Shown here: one piece after another, positions 42,084 to 50,537 of the stretch | Position numbering within the stretch: position 1 is the stretch's first letter | How the letters are laid out: the number at the start of each line of letters is the position of its first letter | Translations under genes and position numbers: made by a program | The notes under the pieces: generated by a model | Databases searched by the model: none | Told to the model about the DNA's origin: nothing | Seen by the model: only the letters and a program-made list of their open reading frames with translations | From: Paracoccus zhejiangensis | GTDB taxonomy: Bacteria > Pseudomonadota > Alphaproteobacteria > Rhodobacterales > Rhodobacteraceae | Length of the DNA: 64,000 bases | Assembly: GCF_002847445.1 (NCBI RefSeq) | Contig: NZ_CP025430.1 | Span: forward strand, 1,984,001-2,048,000 | Direction of reading: 5' to 3'

Positions 42084-43895
42084 ATGGGCGATCTTCCCCG
42101 CTGCACCGTCTCCGCGTTCATCGGCCGCGAGGCCGGGGTGGCCGCGGCCTGTTACCTGCTGAAGGGCAACATCCCCGCGGCGCTGCGCAAGGGTCAGGTC
42201 TATACGGTCGACAGCGCGATCCGCATTTCCGAAGGCGCGTTCTCCGAGATCAGCATCCCGCACGAGCCGCTGCGGCCCGGACCCGAGGGCAAGCTGTTCG
42301 CCGTCAGCGCCACCGATTTCGAGACCGGGCTGGACCGCAGTTTTCCCGATCTCGACCGCAGCAGGGGCGGTGAGTTCGGCTTTGACCAGGGCGATTTCGA
42401 GACCCATTGCCGCAATGTCTATTTCTCGGCCATGTCGGTCTATGAACTGTTCCGCCGCGCGCTGGGGCGGCCGGTGGCCTGGGCCTTCTGGAGCGAGGAC
42501 AAGCACCCGCCGCTGCGCCTGCGACCCTTCGCCCAGAGGGCGCTGAACGCCTATTACGACCGCGACCGGGCCGAGATCGGCTTTGGCTTCGACCGCGCCA
42601 GCCCCGACAGCGCCCGGGCCGATGCCCGGCTGCTGCGCTTTACCGCGCTGTCCAGCGACGTGGTGGCCCATGAGGTGACACACGCGCTGCTGGACGGGCT
42701 GCGACCGGATTACGACTTGCCGGTGCATCCAGATGTCTTTGCCTTTCACGAGGCCGTCGCCGATATCGTGGCGCTGCTGTCGCGCTTTACCCGGCAGAAT
42801 TACCTGGCCTATGTGCTGGCCGATTTCCGCAAGCGCGGGCTGAAATATGACTTCATGACCAGTCTCGCGCCCGAACTGGGCCGGTTGGTGCGGAAATCGG
42901 GGCTGCGGACGCTGACGGTGGAGCCGAACGACTACGACGCCGGTCTCGCGCCCTTCGACACGCCGCGCTATGTCACCGCCGAGCTTGCCGCCCATGAGCG
43001 CGGTGGCCTGTTGTCCTCGGCGGTGTTCGAGGCCTTTCTTCAGGCGCTGATGCGGCGGATCAAGCCGCTGGTGGATCTGGTCGCGCCGCAGGGCAACGGC
43101 GTCGCAGACCGCTATCTGATCGAGCAGATCCAGCACATCGCCGCCACCACCGCAGGGCATTTTCTGGAAATCTGCATCCGGGCGCTGGACTATTGCCCGC
43201 CGGCCTCGATCCGCTTTGCCGATTACCTGCGCGCGCTGATCACCGCCGACCAGATCCTGGTCGCGGATGATCGCTATGGCTATCGCGAGAGCCTGATCGA
43301 GGCCTTTCGCAACCGTGGCATCTATCCCGAGGATATCGATGTCGTCTCCGAGGCCGAGCTACGATGGAACGCGCCCAGCATCCCGGTCTCGCGCATCCCG
43401 GGTCTTGCCCTGTCGGAACTGCGCTTCGACATCTCACCGGTGCTGCCGCGTTCGGCGGATGAGGTGCGCCGGCAGGCACAGGCGCTGGCGCTGGCTATCG
43501 ATGACGATCCGCGACTGGCGCGCGAGATGGGGCTGGCCGACCCCGGCGAGGTCAAGGGTGGTGACGTGTCCCCGCCAGTTGTCACCTCGATCCGCCCGAC
43601 GCTGCGGGTTGGGCGCGAGGGCTATGTGGATTTCTCGATCATCGCCGAGGTGACGCAGGATCGGCTGGTGACCATCGATGGTGGCACCGTGCGTTTGCGC
43701 GGCGGGGCGACGCTGATCCTGGGACCGCAGGGCGATCCGCAGATGATCGTGCGCCAGCGGATCGACAATGAGGCGCGCATCAAGGCCGAGACGGACCATC
43801 TGCAACAGGCCATCGCCGGGCGGCAGTTGGTGCTGCAGGATGGCCGCTATGTGGTCGCGCAGGACTATCGCCACGCGATGTGCGGCAGTCACTGA
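42084..43895 (+). CDS. Gluzincin-type metalloprotease (partner of the caspase-hydrolase)
   Basis: 603-residue cytosolic protein without a signal peptide. The zinc site reads HEVTH at residues 196-200, and the third ligand motif is HEAVAD at 222-227 with Glu223, the arrangement of thermolysin-like gluzincins (HExxH plus a downstream E with conserved Asp). The preceding segment ends NAYYDRDRAEIGFGFD, as in other gluzincins just before the zinc helix. A beta-rich C-terminal region (about 490-603) is not recognised. It follows the caspase gene after 3 bases, so they form one operon; the dusA gene ends convergently 3 bases later. Confidence 0.87.
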   Translation: MGDLPRCTVSAFIGREAGVAAACYLLKGNIPAALRKGQVYTVDSAIRISEGAFSEISIPHEPLRPGPEGKLFAVSATDFETGLDRSFPDLDRSRGGEFGFDQGDFETHCRNVYFSAMSVYELFRRALGRPVAWAFWSEDKHPPLRLRPFAQRALNAYYDRDRAEIGFGFDRASPDSARADARLLRFTALSSDVVAHEVTHALLDGLRPDYDLPVHPDVFAFHEAVADIVALLSRFTRQNYLAYVLADFRKRGLKYDFMTSLAPELGRLVRKSGLRTLTVEPNDYDAGLAPFDTPRYVTAELAAHERGGLLSSAVFEAFLQALMRRIKPLVDLVAPQGNGVADRYLIEQIQHIAATTAGHFLEICIRALDYCPPASIRFADYLRALITADQILVADDRYGYRESLIEAFRNRGIYPEDIDVVSEAELRWNAPSIPVSRIPGLALSELRFDISPVLPRSADEVRRQAQALALAIDDDPRLAREMGLADPGEVKGGDVSPPVVTSIRPTLRVGREGYVDFSIIAEVTQDRLVTIDGGTVRLRGGATLILGPQGDPQMIVRQRIDNEARIKAETDHLQQAIAGRQLVLQDGRYVVAQDYRHAMCGSH

Positions 43896-43898
43896 GGC

Positions 43899-44894
43899 TC
43901 AGCCGACCGGCTGCGCCACCTCGGCCAGCGCCGCGTCATAGACCTCGATCCCGCCGCGGCTCGCGCCCTCCGACAGCACCCGCCGCCAGTTCCGCGCGCC
44001 ACTGCGGCCGTGGAACAGGCCCAGCATGTGGCGGGTCATCTGGTGCAGCCGTCCGCCCGCTGCGAGATGATCGAGCAGCAGCGGCCGCATCGCCAGCGCC
44101 ACATCGACCGGATCGGCAAAGGGCGGCGTGTCGCCCCACAGCCGGTCAGCCTCGCCCAGAATATCCCAGGGCCGGTGATAGGCCGCCCGGCCCAGCATCG
44201 CCCCGTCCATCACTTCCAGATGATCCCGCGCGGCGTCCAGCGTCTCGATCCCGCCATTGATCGACAGGTGGAGATCGGGAAAGGCCGCCTTCATCCGGTG
44301 GACCAGCGGATAGTCCAGCGGCGGGATCTCGCGGTTGTCCTTGGGGCTCAGCCCCTGCAGCCAGGCCTTGCGGGCGTGGATGGCGATGCGACGCACACCT
44401 GCCGCCTGCATCTTCTCCAGAAAAGCGGGCAGCACCTCCTCGGGGTCCTGCTCGTCCACGCCGATGCGGCATTTCACCGTCACCTCGACCGGGCTTTCCG
44501 CGATCATGCCCGCAACGCAATCGGCGACCAGGTCGGGCGTCTTCATCAGCACCGCGCCGAAACAGCCCGACTGCACCCGGTCGCTGGGGCAGCCGACATT
44601 CAGGTTGATCTCGTCATAGCCCCAATCCGCCGCGATCCGCGTCGCCGCCCGGAGCTCCGCCGGGTCCGACCCACCCAGTTGCAGGGCCAAGGGATGCTCG
44701 ACCGCCGCATAATCCAGCAGACGCCCCCGGTCGCCATGGATGACCGCCGGCGCCGTGACCATCTCGGTATAAAGCAGCGCGCGGCGCGAGATCATCCGGT
44801 GGAAGATCCGGCAATTGCGATCCGTCCAGTCCATCATCGGGGCGACGGACAGGCGAGACGCGTCACGAATTACCGATTTTTCGACACTCGACAT
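43899..44894 (-). CDS. dusA: tRNA-dihydrouridine synthase A
   Basis: FMN-dependent enzyme that reduces uridines 20 and 20a in the tRNA D-loop. 331 residues. Hallmarks: LSVAPMMDWTDRNCRIFHRM at the N-terminus, YDEINLNVGCPSDRVQSGCF with the catalytic Cys, and INGGIETLDAARDHLEVMDG with the flavin-phosphate site. It follows gltX after 50 bases on the same strand. Confidence 0.95.
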   Translation of the reverse strand: MSSVEKSVIRDASRLSVAPMMDWTDRNCRIFHRMISRRALLYTEMVTAPAVIHGDRGRLLDYAAVEHPLALQLGGSDPAELRAATRIAADWGYDEINLNVGCPSDRVQSGCFGAVLMKTPDLVADCVAGMIAESPVEVTVKCRIGVDEQDPEEVLPAFLEKMQAAGVRRIAIHARKAWLQGLSPKDNREIPPLDYPLVHRMKAAFPDLHLSINGGIETLDAARDHLEVMDGAMLGRAAYHRPWDILGEADRLWGDTPPFADPVDVALAMRPLLLDHLAAGGRLHQMTRHMLGLFHGRSGARNWRRVLSEGASRGGIEVYDAALAEVAQPVG

Positions 44895-44944
44895 TCACGC
44901 CCACCGTTATCGCTGTTTTTCCAGCGCCTCAGCCTCTCGGGCTT

Positions 44945-46270
44945 TCAGCCCCGCGCCCGGACGACCTGCAGAAGCGGCATCACATCAGCCATCTCGGGAC
45001 CATGCGCCTGCCCGGTCACCGCCTTCCTCAGCGGCATGAACAGGCCCTTGCCCTTGCGGCCCGTCGCCTCTTTCACCGCGGCGGTCCACTCGCCCCAGGT
45101 CGCATCGGTATAGGGCGGCGGCGGCAGCAGTTTCATCGCCTCGGCGATGAAATCGGCATCCTCGGGCTCGATCTGCGGCTCGGCGCCCTCGCTGAAGATC
45201 GTCCACCAGCCGGCCAGATCGTTCAGCTTGGTGATATTGTGGCTGGCCACGCGCCAGAAACGTTCCGCCAGATCGGCCGGCACGCCAAGCGCGGCGATAC
45301 GGTCCTGCACGGCGGCGAAGGGCAGGTGCTGGTTCCGCTCGCGGGTCAGCGGCCACAGGTCATCGGCGTCGAACTTGGTCGGCGAGGCACCGAATTGCGA
45401 CAGATCAAACCCGTCCGCCAATTCGTCCAGCGACATGCGCAGTTCGACCGGCTGGCTCGAACCCAGGCGCGCCATCATCGACAGAAGCGCCTCGGGCGCC
45501 ACGCCCGCCTCGCGCAGATCGCGGATCGACAGCGCGCCGATGCGCTTCGACAATTCCTCGCCCTGCGCCCCGGTCAGAAGGCTGTGATGGGCGAAACGCG
45601 GGGGCGTGCCGCCGATGGCCTTGATGATCTGGATCTGGGTGGCGGTATTGGTCACATGGTCGGCACCGCGCACGATGTCGGTGACGCCCATGTCGGTGTC
45701 ATCGACGGAACTGGCGAAGGTATACAGCACCTGCCCGTCGGCGCGGATCAGCACCGGATCGCTGACCGAGGCCGCGTCGATGGAAATATCGCCCAGGATG
45801 CCATCCGTCCATTCGATGCGCTCCTGGTCCAAGAGGAAGCGCCAGTAGCCCTCGCGCCCCTCGGCCCGCAGGCGGTCCTTGTCGGCCTCGGACAGCGCGT
45901 GTCCGGCACGGTCATAGACCGGGGGCTTGCCCATGTTCAGCTGCTTCTTGCGCTTCAGGTCCAGCTCGGTCGGGGTCTCGAACACCTCGTAAAGCCGGCC
46001 GCTGCCGCGCAGCTGGTTCGCCGCCTCGGCATAGCGGTCAAGACGCAGCGACTGGCGCTCGACACGGTCCCAGTTCAGGCCCAGCCAGTCCAGATCGCGC
46101 TTGATGCCATCGGCATATTCTTCCTTGCTGCGTTCCTGGTCGGTATCGTCCAGCCGCAGGATGAAGCTGCCGCCCGCCTTGCGTGCGATCAGATAGTTGA
46201 ACAGCGCCGTGCGCAGGTTGCCCACATGGATGTGGCCGGTGGGCGACGGGGCGAAGCGGGTGGTGGTCAT
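44945..46270 (-). CDS. gltX: Glutamyl-tRNA synthetase
   Basis: Class I aminoacyl-tRNA synthetase that charges tRNA-Glu, 441 residues. HIGH-type motif PSPTGHIHVGNLRTALFNYL at the N-terminus, RLDDTDQERS following, and the KMSKS-type motif ELSKRIGALS. Family-typical length for the smaller bacterial GluRS. Alphaproteobacteria often carry two GltX copies, one also charging tRNA-Gln; which this is cannot be told from one copy. Divergent from the zincin gene at 46349. Confidence 0.95.
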   Translation of the reverse strand: MTTTRFAPSPTGHIHVGNLRTALFNYLIARKAGGSFILRLDDTDQERSKEEYADGIKRDLDWLGLNWDRVERQSLRLDRYAEAANQLRGSGRLYEVFETPTELDLKRKKQLNMGKPPVYDRAGHALSEADKDRLRAEGREGYWRFLLDQERIEWTDGILGDISIDAASVSDPVLIRADGQVLYTFASSVDDTDMGVTDIVRGADHVTNTATQIQIIKAIGGTPPRFAHHSLLTGAQGEELSKRIGALSIRDLREAGVAPEALLSMMARLGSSQPVELRMSLDELADGFDLSQFGASPTKFDADDLWPLTRERNQHLPFAAVQDRIAALGVPADLAERFWRVASHNITKLNDLAGWWTIFSEGAEPQIEPEDADFIAEAMKLLPPPPYTDATWGEWTAAVKEATGRKGKGLFMPLRKAVTGQAHGPEMADVMPLLQVVRARG

Positions 46271-46348
46271 GGCGGTCTCCTGTACCCGCCCGCTCTTTCA
46301 CAATGGCCGGATTTTGTCCATATGAGGGGCAGAGAAGCGAGGTAACGA

Positions 46349-46756
46349 ATGGCCGACTGGACCGATCTGACCGCCCCCGACGCCGCCGAAATCGAGGCGA
46401 TGGCCCGCGCCGCGATGGCCGCCCTGCCCGAGGCCTTCACCGCCCATGCGCAGAACGTGGCTGTGCAGGTGGCCGAATTCGCCCCCGAAGAGGTGCTGGA
46501 CGAGCTGCAAGTGGATGATGCCTTCGAGCTGACCGGGCTCTACGAGGGCATCCCGCTGACCGAGAAGTCCTTTGCCGACCAACCGGGCTCGCCGGACATC
46601 ATCTGGCTGTTCCGCCGGGCGATCCTGGACGAATGGGCTTCGCGCGGGAATGTCACCCTCGGCGATCTGGTCGGGCATATCGTCGTGCACGAATTGGCGC
46701 ATCATTTCGGCTGGTCCGACGAGGACATCGCCACCATCGACCGCTGGTGGGAGTGA
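46349..46756 (+). CDS. Minimal zincin metallopeptidase family protein
   Basis: 135-residue protein of the small zincin-like metallopeptidase family widespread in Alphaproteobacteria and Actinobacteria. The zinc motif HELAHH starts at residue 114, and the C-terminus ends WWE. Family members have the HExxH site but no full protease fold demonstrated. Its stop overlaps the start of the next gene (TGATG). Confidence 0.85.
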   Translation: MADWTDLTAPDAAEIEAMARAAMAALPEAFTAHAQNVAVQVAEFAPEEVLDELQVDDAFELTGLYEGIPLTEKSFADQPGSPDIIWLFRRAILDEWASRGNVTLGDLVGHIVVHELAHHFGWSDEDIATIDRWWE

Positions 46757-47703
46757 TGCAGGAACCGATCCTGACCATCACGCTGAACCCGGCGCTGGAC
46801 CTGTCCACGGGGATCGAGCGCGTGGTGCCGGACCAGAAGCTGCGCTGCGAGAAGCCCGAGGTCGATCCGGGTGGCGGCGGCATCAATGTCAGCCGCGCCA
46901 TCCAGATCCTCGGCGGGCAATCGACGGCGCTGGTCGCGCTTGGCGGCGCCACAGGCACGCGCATCGCCGACATGCTGAAATCCGACGGGCTCAGCGTCAT
47001 GCGCCTGACCGCGCCGGGCGAGACCCGGCAATCGCTGGCAGTGTCGGAACGCGAGACCGGCCATCAGTTCCGCTTTGTCCTGCCGGGGCCGGAATGGCAC
47101 CGCGCCCATGTGGCCGATGCCATGTCAGCCATCGCCGAGGCGGCGCGGGCGGGAGGCTGGGTGGTGCTGTCGGGCTCGAACCCGCCCGGTGTGCCGGCAG
47201 GCTTTGCGCAGATGCTGGCGGTGCGGCTGAAGGACAGCGCGGCGCGGCTGCTGGTCGATACCTCGGGCGAGGCGCTGCGGGCCATTGCCGCCTCGTCCAC
47301 CCCGGTCGACGTGCTGCGCATGGACAGTCTCGAGGCCGAGGGGCTGGCGGGCCGCCCCCTGCCCCATCGCCGCGACAGCGCCGAGTTCGCCGCCGGGCTG
47401 GTGCGCGACGGCGTGGCCCGGGCGGTGATCGTGGCACGCGGGGCGGATGGTTCCGTGATCGCCGGGGACGAGGGCGTCTGGCACGCCGAGGCGATCTCGG
47501 TGCCGGTGGTCAGCGCCGTGGGCGCAGGTGACAGCTTCGTCGCCGGCTTCCTGCTGGCCACCGCCCGCAACCAGCCGGTCCATGAGACGCTGGCGCTTGG
47601 TGCCGCCGCCGCCTCGGCAGCCTGCATGACGCCCGCCACCGATCTCTGCCGGGCCGAGGATGTCTGGCGCTTCTACGAGCAGCGGGTGGTGACGCAGCTA
47701 TAG
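46756..47703 (+). CDS. PfkB-family kinase (1-phosphofructokinase/PfkB-like)
   Basis: 315-residue sugar or sugar-phosphate kinase. N-terminal TITLNPALDLSTGIERVVPD and EVDPGGGGINVSRAIQILGG fit the 1-phosphofructokinase/tagatose-6-phosphate kinase (PfkB) subgroup, with the catalytic motif AVGAGDSFVAGFLLA near the C-terminus. It starts within the stop of the zincin gene, so translation is coupled. No PTS genes are adjacent, so a role as 6-phosphofructokinase 2 is as likely as 1-phosphofructokinase. Confidence 0.88.
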   Translation: MQEPILTITLNPALDLSTGIERVVPDQKLRCEKPEVDPGGGGINVSRAIQILGGQSTALVALGGATGTRIADMLKSDGLSVMRLTAPGETRQSLAVSERETGHQFRFVLPGPEWHRAHVADAMSAIAEAARAGGWVVLSGSNPPGVPAGFAQMLAVRLKDSAARLLVDTSGEALRAIAASSTPVDVLRMDSLEAEGLAGRPLPHRRDSAEFAAGLVRDGVARAVIVARGADGSVIAGDEGVWHAEAISVPVVSAVGAGDSFVAGFLLATARNQPVHETLALGAAAASAACMTPATDLCRAEDVWRFYEQRVVTQL

Positions 47704-47712
47704 CGACCCGCC

Positions 47713-47742
47713 GAAACGAAAAGGACCGCCCTGCGGCGGTCC
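47713..47742 (-). terminator. Intrinsic terminator of the conserved hypothetical gene
   Basis: Stem GGACCGCC / GGCGGTCC (47723-47742) with a 4-base loop. On the minus strand it is followed by TTTTCGTTTC, so it ends transcription of the 47770-48096 gene. Confidence 0.8.
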
Positions 47743-47769
47743 CTGTTCACCGGCGTTGGTCCTGTTGGA

Positions 47770-48096
47770 TCAGGCGGCTTCGGCCTCGTCCGCCTCGGCG
47801 GCCATGCGGCGTTCGCTTTCCTCGCGCGACAGCGCGACCGAGGTGCGCACGCCCTTGGACACGAATTCCATCAGCCCCTTCACCACCCGCTCGTTCGGGT
47901 CGATGCCGGCGCAGGACAGCACTTCGCGGCCATCGCGCGAGCGCGCCCAACGGGCAATCTGTTCCGGGCCATTGCCATATTTCTTGTCATCGGCAATCGC
48001 ATCATCCAGCGCCGCCAGTACGACGGCGGCAAAAAGCTTGCGGGCGCGCTGACCTTGTTCGAAATTGAAAGCGGAACCGTCAACGAAATCACGCAT
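47770..48096 (-). CDS. Conserved rhodobacteral hypothetical protein (possibly DUF6280)
   Basis: 108-residue acidic protein: MRDFVDGSAFNFEQGQRARK, then KLFAAVVLAALDDAIADDKK and GPEQIARWARSRDGREVLSC, ending in an acidic tail. It is highly conserved in Rhodobacterales as I recall, but no function is known to me. ATG at 48096. The strong terminator downstream shows it is a real expressed unit. It is divergent from efp. Confidence 0.75.
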   Translation of the reverse strand: MRDFVDGSAFNFEQGQRARKLFAAVVLAALDDAIADDKKYGNGPEQIARWARSRDGREVLSCAGIDPNERVVKGLMEFVSKGVRTSVALSREESERRMAAEADEAEAA

Positions 48097-48440
48097 GTCG
48101 TTCGTCCTGTTATTCTGATTAGCAGCCGGCCCATCGGGCCTGCCGTTCGTTTTGCTCGACCGGCGTTTCTGCGGTGCCGCATTGATTAGCCGATCAAACC
48201 CCTGATTCGGTATGCCCCCCAGTGCAGAACAGCCATGCAGTAACTGCATATCGCCACATCCGGCAAGACTTTATTCCGAGACCGACATCTTCTTGCAGTT
48301 GCGCGACAGCGCCGGTAAGCAAGGGCCAACGCCGTCAACCCGCAAAAGGTTGCCAGCCCGGCCCGGCACCGATATAGGTGCGCGCGATTGCCGGTCAACC
48401 GGCGCCTGCCCAAAAAATCACCACAGTTTCAAGGTTTCAA
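48097..48440. promoter_or_regulatory. 344-base divergent intergenic region before efp
   Basis: It contains the efp promoter (-35 TTGCCA at 48350-48355, 17 bases, TATAGG at 48373-48378) giving a leader of about 55 bases, and a small inverted repeat TTGAT / ATCAA at 48183-48198 near the other gene. Nothing else recognisable and no RNA gene. Confidence 0.65.
48350..48378 (+). promoter_or_regulatory. Sigma-70-type promoter of efp
   Basis: TTGCCA, then exactly 17 bases, then TATAGG. Four of six bases match at each hexamer. The likely start is near 48385, about 55 bases ahead of the efp ATG. Confidence 0.7.
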
Positions 48441-49004
48441 ATGCCCAAGATCAACGGCAACGAGATTCGTCCCGGCAATACGCTGGAGCATGACGGGGGC
48501 CTCTGGGCAGCCGTCAAGGTCAACCATGTGAAGCCCGGCAAGGGCGGTGCCTTCGCCCAGGTCGAGCTGAAGAACCTGCGCGACGGCCGCAAGCTGAACG
48601 AGCGCTTCCGCAGCGAAGACAAGGTCGAGCAGGTTCGGCTGGAGCAGAAAGACCAGCAATTCCTGTATGAATCCGATGGCAAGCTGGTCTTCATGGACAG
48701 CGAGACCTTCGAACAGACCGAGCTGGATTCCGACCTGCTGGGCGACCGCCGCCCCTTCCTGCAGGACGGCATGACCGCAACCGTCGAATATTACGGCGAC
48801 GAGGCGCTGTCGGTGTCGATCCCGCAAAAGGTCACCTGCAAGGTCGTCGAGACCGAGCCGGTGGTGAAGGGTCAGACCGCCGCCAACAGCTACAAGCCGG
48901 CGATTCTGGACAATGGCGTCCGCGTCATGATCCCGCCCTTCGTCGGCGAGGGCGAGGACATCATTGTCAATACCGAACTGTTCGAATACAGCGAGCGCGC
49001 CTGA
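48441..49004 (+). CDS. efp: Elongation factor P
   Basis: Translation factor that rescues ribosomes stalled at polyproline, 187 residues. The loop [12 protein letters not shown] puts Lys34 at the tip, the residue modified by beta-lysylation in the EpmA-type pathway. The C-terminal [20 protein letters not shown] matches the EF-P domain 3 signature. ATG at 48441; only an AAGG lies upstream, 7 bases away. An intrinsic terminator follows at 49031. Confidence 0.96.
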   Translation: MPKINGNEIRPGNTLEHDGGLWAAVKVNHVKPGKGGAFAQVELKNLRDGRKLNERFRSEDKVEQVRLEQKDQQFLYESDGKLVFMDSETFEQTELDSDLLGDRRPFLQDGMTATVEYYGDEALSVSIPQKVTCKVVETEPVVKGQTAANSYKPAILDNGVRVMIPPFVGEGEDIIVNTELFEYSERA

Positions 49005-49030
49005 TACGTCGCGTCACCGTTCAAGAAAAA

Positions 49031-49068
49031 GCGCCCCGGAGCCAGGCTTCCGGGGCGCTTTCCTTTGT
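49031..49068. terminator. Intrinsic terminator between efp and the M20 gene
   Basis: Stem AGCGCCCCGG (49031-49040) / CCGGGGCGCT (49051-49060) with a 10-base loop, followed by TTCCTTTG on + and preceded by an A-run (TTTTTCTTG on the minus strand). It serves both convergent genes. Confidence 0.85.
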
Positions 49069-49091
49069 CCGGGATCATCCCCGGCGCGACA

Positions 49092-50258
49092 TCAGGCCGC
49101 AGGCATCCGTGCCTCGACCATGCCCGCATACCAGCTGCTGCCGGCCGGAATGGTCTCGTCGTTGAAATTATAGGCCGGGTGATGGACCATGGCCGTATCG
49201 CCATTGCCGACCCAGATATAGGCGCCGGGGCGTTCGTTCAGCATATAGCTGAAATCCTCGCCGCCCATCATCGGCTCCATGTCCATGTTGATGTCACCGG
49301 CAATGCCGCGCGCCACGTCGGCGGCCCAGACCGTCGCCTCTTCATTGTTCATCGTCACCGGATAGCCCCGATGATAGACCACCTCGGCCTTGGCGCCGAA
49401 GGCTGCGGCGACGTTGGTGGCGATGCGGGTGATCCCCTCCTCCAGCTGGGTGCGGACATCCGGGTCAAGGCTGCGCGCCGTGCCCTTCAGCTGCACCACC
49501 TGCGGGATGACGTTATAGGCGGTGGAATCGGTCGAGACCACGCAGGTCGAGACCACGGCATTCTTCAGCGGATCGACATTGCGCGAGACGATCGACTGCA
49601 GCGCGGTGATGATCTGGGCCGAGACCAGCACCGGATCGATGGTCGATTGCGGCTTGGCCGCATGGCCGCCCTTGCCGGTGACGGTGATGTCGAACTGGTC
49701 GGCCGCCGCCATCATCGCGCCCGGACGGATCGAGAAGCTGCCGACCGGCATCCCCGGCATGTTGTGCATGCCATAGAATTCCTGGATGCCCCAGCGATCG
49801 ACCAGCCCGTCCTCGATCATCGCCAGCCCCCCGGCCCCGCCCTCTTCGGCCGGCTGGAAGATGACGACGGCGGTGCCGTCGAAGTTGCGCGTCTCGGCCA
49901 GGTACTTGGCCGCGCCCAGCAGCATCGCCGTATGTCCGTCATGGCCGCAGGCATGCATCTTGCCCGGGGTCTTCGAGGCATATTCCACGCCGGTCTGCTC
50001 GATGATCGGCAGCGCGTCCATGTCGGCGCGCAGCCCGATGACCCGGCCCTTGCTGTCGGTTTTGCCGCGGATCACCCCGACCACGCCCGTCTGGCCGATA
50101 CCCTCGACCACCTCGTCCACGCCGAACTCGCGCAGCAGATCGGCGACCCGGCCTGCGGTGCGATGAACTTCATAGAGAAGCTCTGGGTGTTCGTGGAAGT
50201 CGCGTCGCCATGCCGTGATCTCGGGCAGCAGTTCGGCAAATCGGTTCTTGACTGGCAT
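49092..50258 (-). CDS. M20-family amidohydrolase (hippurate hydrolase/AbgB-like)
   Basis: 388-residue zinc amidohydrolase that cleaves N-acyl amino acids or similar amides. Catalytic metal residues lie in KMHACGHDGHTAMLLGAA, VIFQPAEEGGAGGLAMI, EFYGMHNMPGMPVGSF, and MMGGEDFSYMLNERPGAYIW. Length and motifs match the HipO/AmaA group. ATG at 50258. It is convergent with efp. Confidence 0.9.
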   Translation of the reverse strand: MPVKNRFAELLPEITAWRRDFHEHPELLYEVHRTAGRVADLLREFGVDEVVEGIGQTGVVGVIRGKTDSKGRVIGLRADMDALPIIEQTGVEYASKTPGKMHACGHDGHTAMLLGAAKYLAETRNFDGTAVVIFQPAEEGGAGGLAMIEDGLVDRWGIQEFYGMHNMPGMPVGSFSIRPGAMMAAADQFDITVTGKGGHAAKPQSTIDPVLVSAQIITALQSIVSRNVDPLKNAVVSTCVVSTDSTAYNVIPQVVQLKGTARSLDPDVRTQLEEGITRIATNVAAAFGAKAEVVYHRGYPVTMNNEEATVWAADVARGIAGDINMDMEPMMGGEDFSYMLNERPGAYIWVGNGDTAMVHHPAYNFNDETIPAGSSWYAGMVEARMPAA

Positions 50259-50416
50259 CTCGGTTCTCCTTCGCCGGACAGGGTAAGGATTTCGGCGCGG
50301 GTCGCAATGGGCCGGGCGCGGATCAGCCCCGGCGCCGGACCTTCATCGAAAGACTATCGCCCTTGCGCATTATGTCGCAGCAAAATTCCGCCGCTTTCGA
50401 GCCCAAAATTAATCAA

Positions 50417-50432
50417 TTAATTATTTGTTAAC
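50417..50432. promoter_or_regulatory. CtrA-type box TTAA-N7-TTAAC
   Basis: TTAATTATTTGTTAAC is an exact match to the CtrA consensus (TTAA, 7 bases, TTAAC). It lies 106 bases upstream of the diguanylate cyclase start in an AT-rich patch. In Rhodobacteraceae CtrA controls motility, c-di-GMP and gene-transfer genes. Confidence 0.65.
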
Positions 50433-50537
50433 TCTCCTGGCTCTAAACAGGCTGATCGGAATCGTTAACGAGGTCCGCCCGGTCCGCCCTGTTGGTCCGG
50501 GCGGCAGTCAGGGGCCGTTGCCCGGAAAGCAGGCTGA

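Noticed and set aside
40041..43160. Open minus-strand frame of over 1000 codons opposite the caspase and metalloprotease genes
   Set aside because: The plus-strand genes have intact catalytic motifs; the opposite frame has Arg/His/Gln-rich composition and no recognisable domain.
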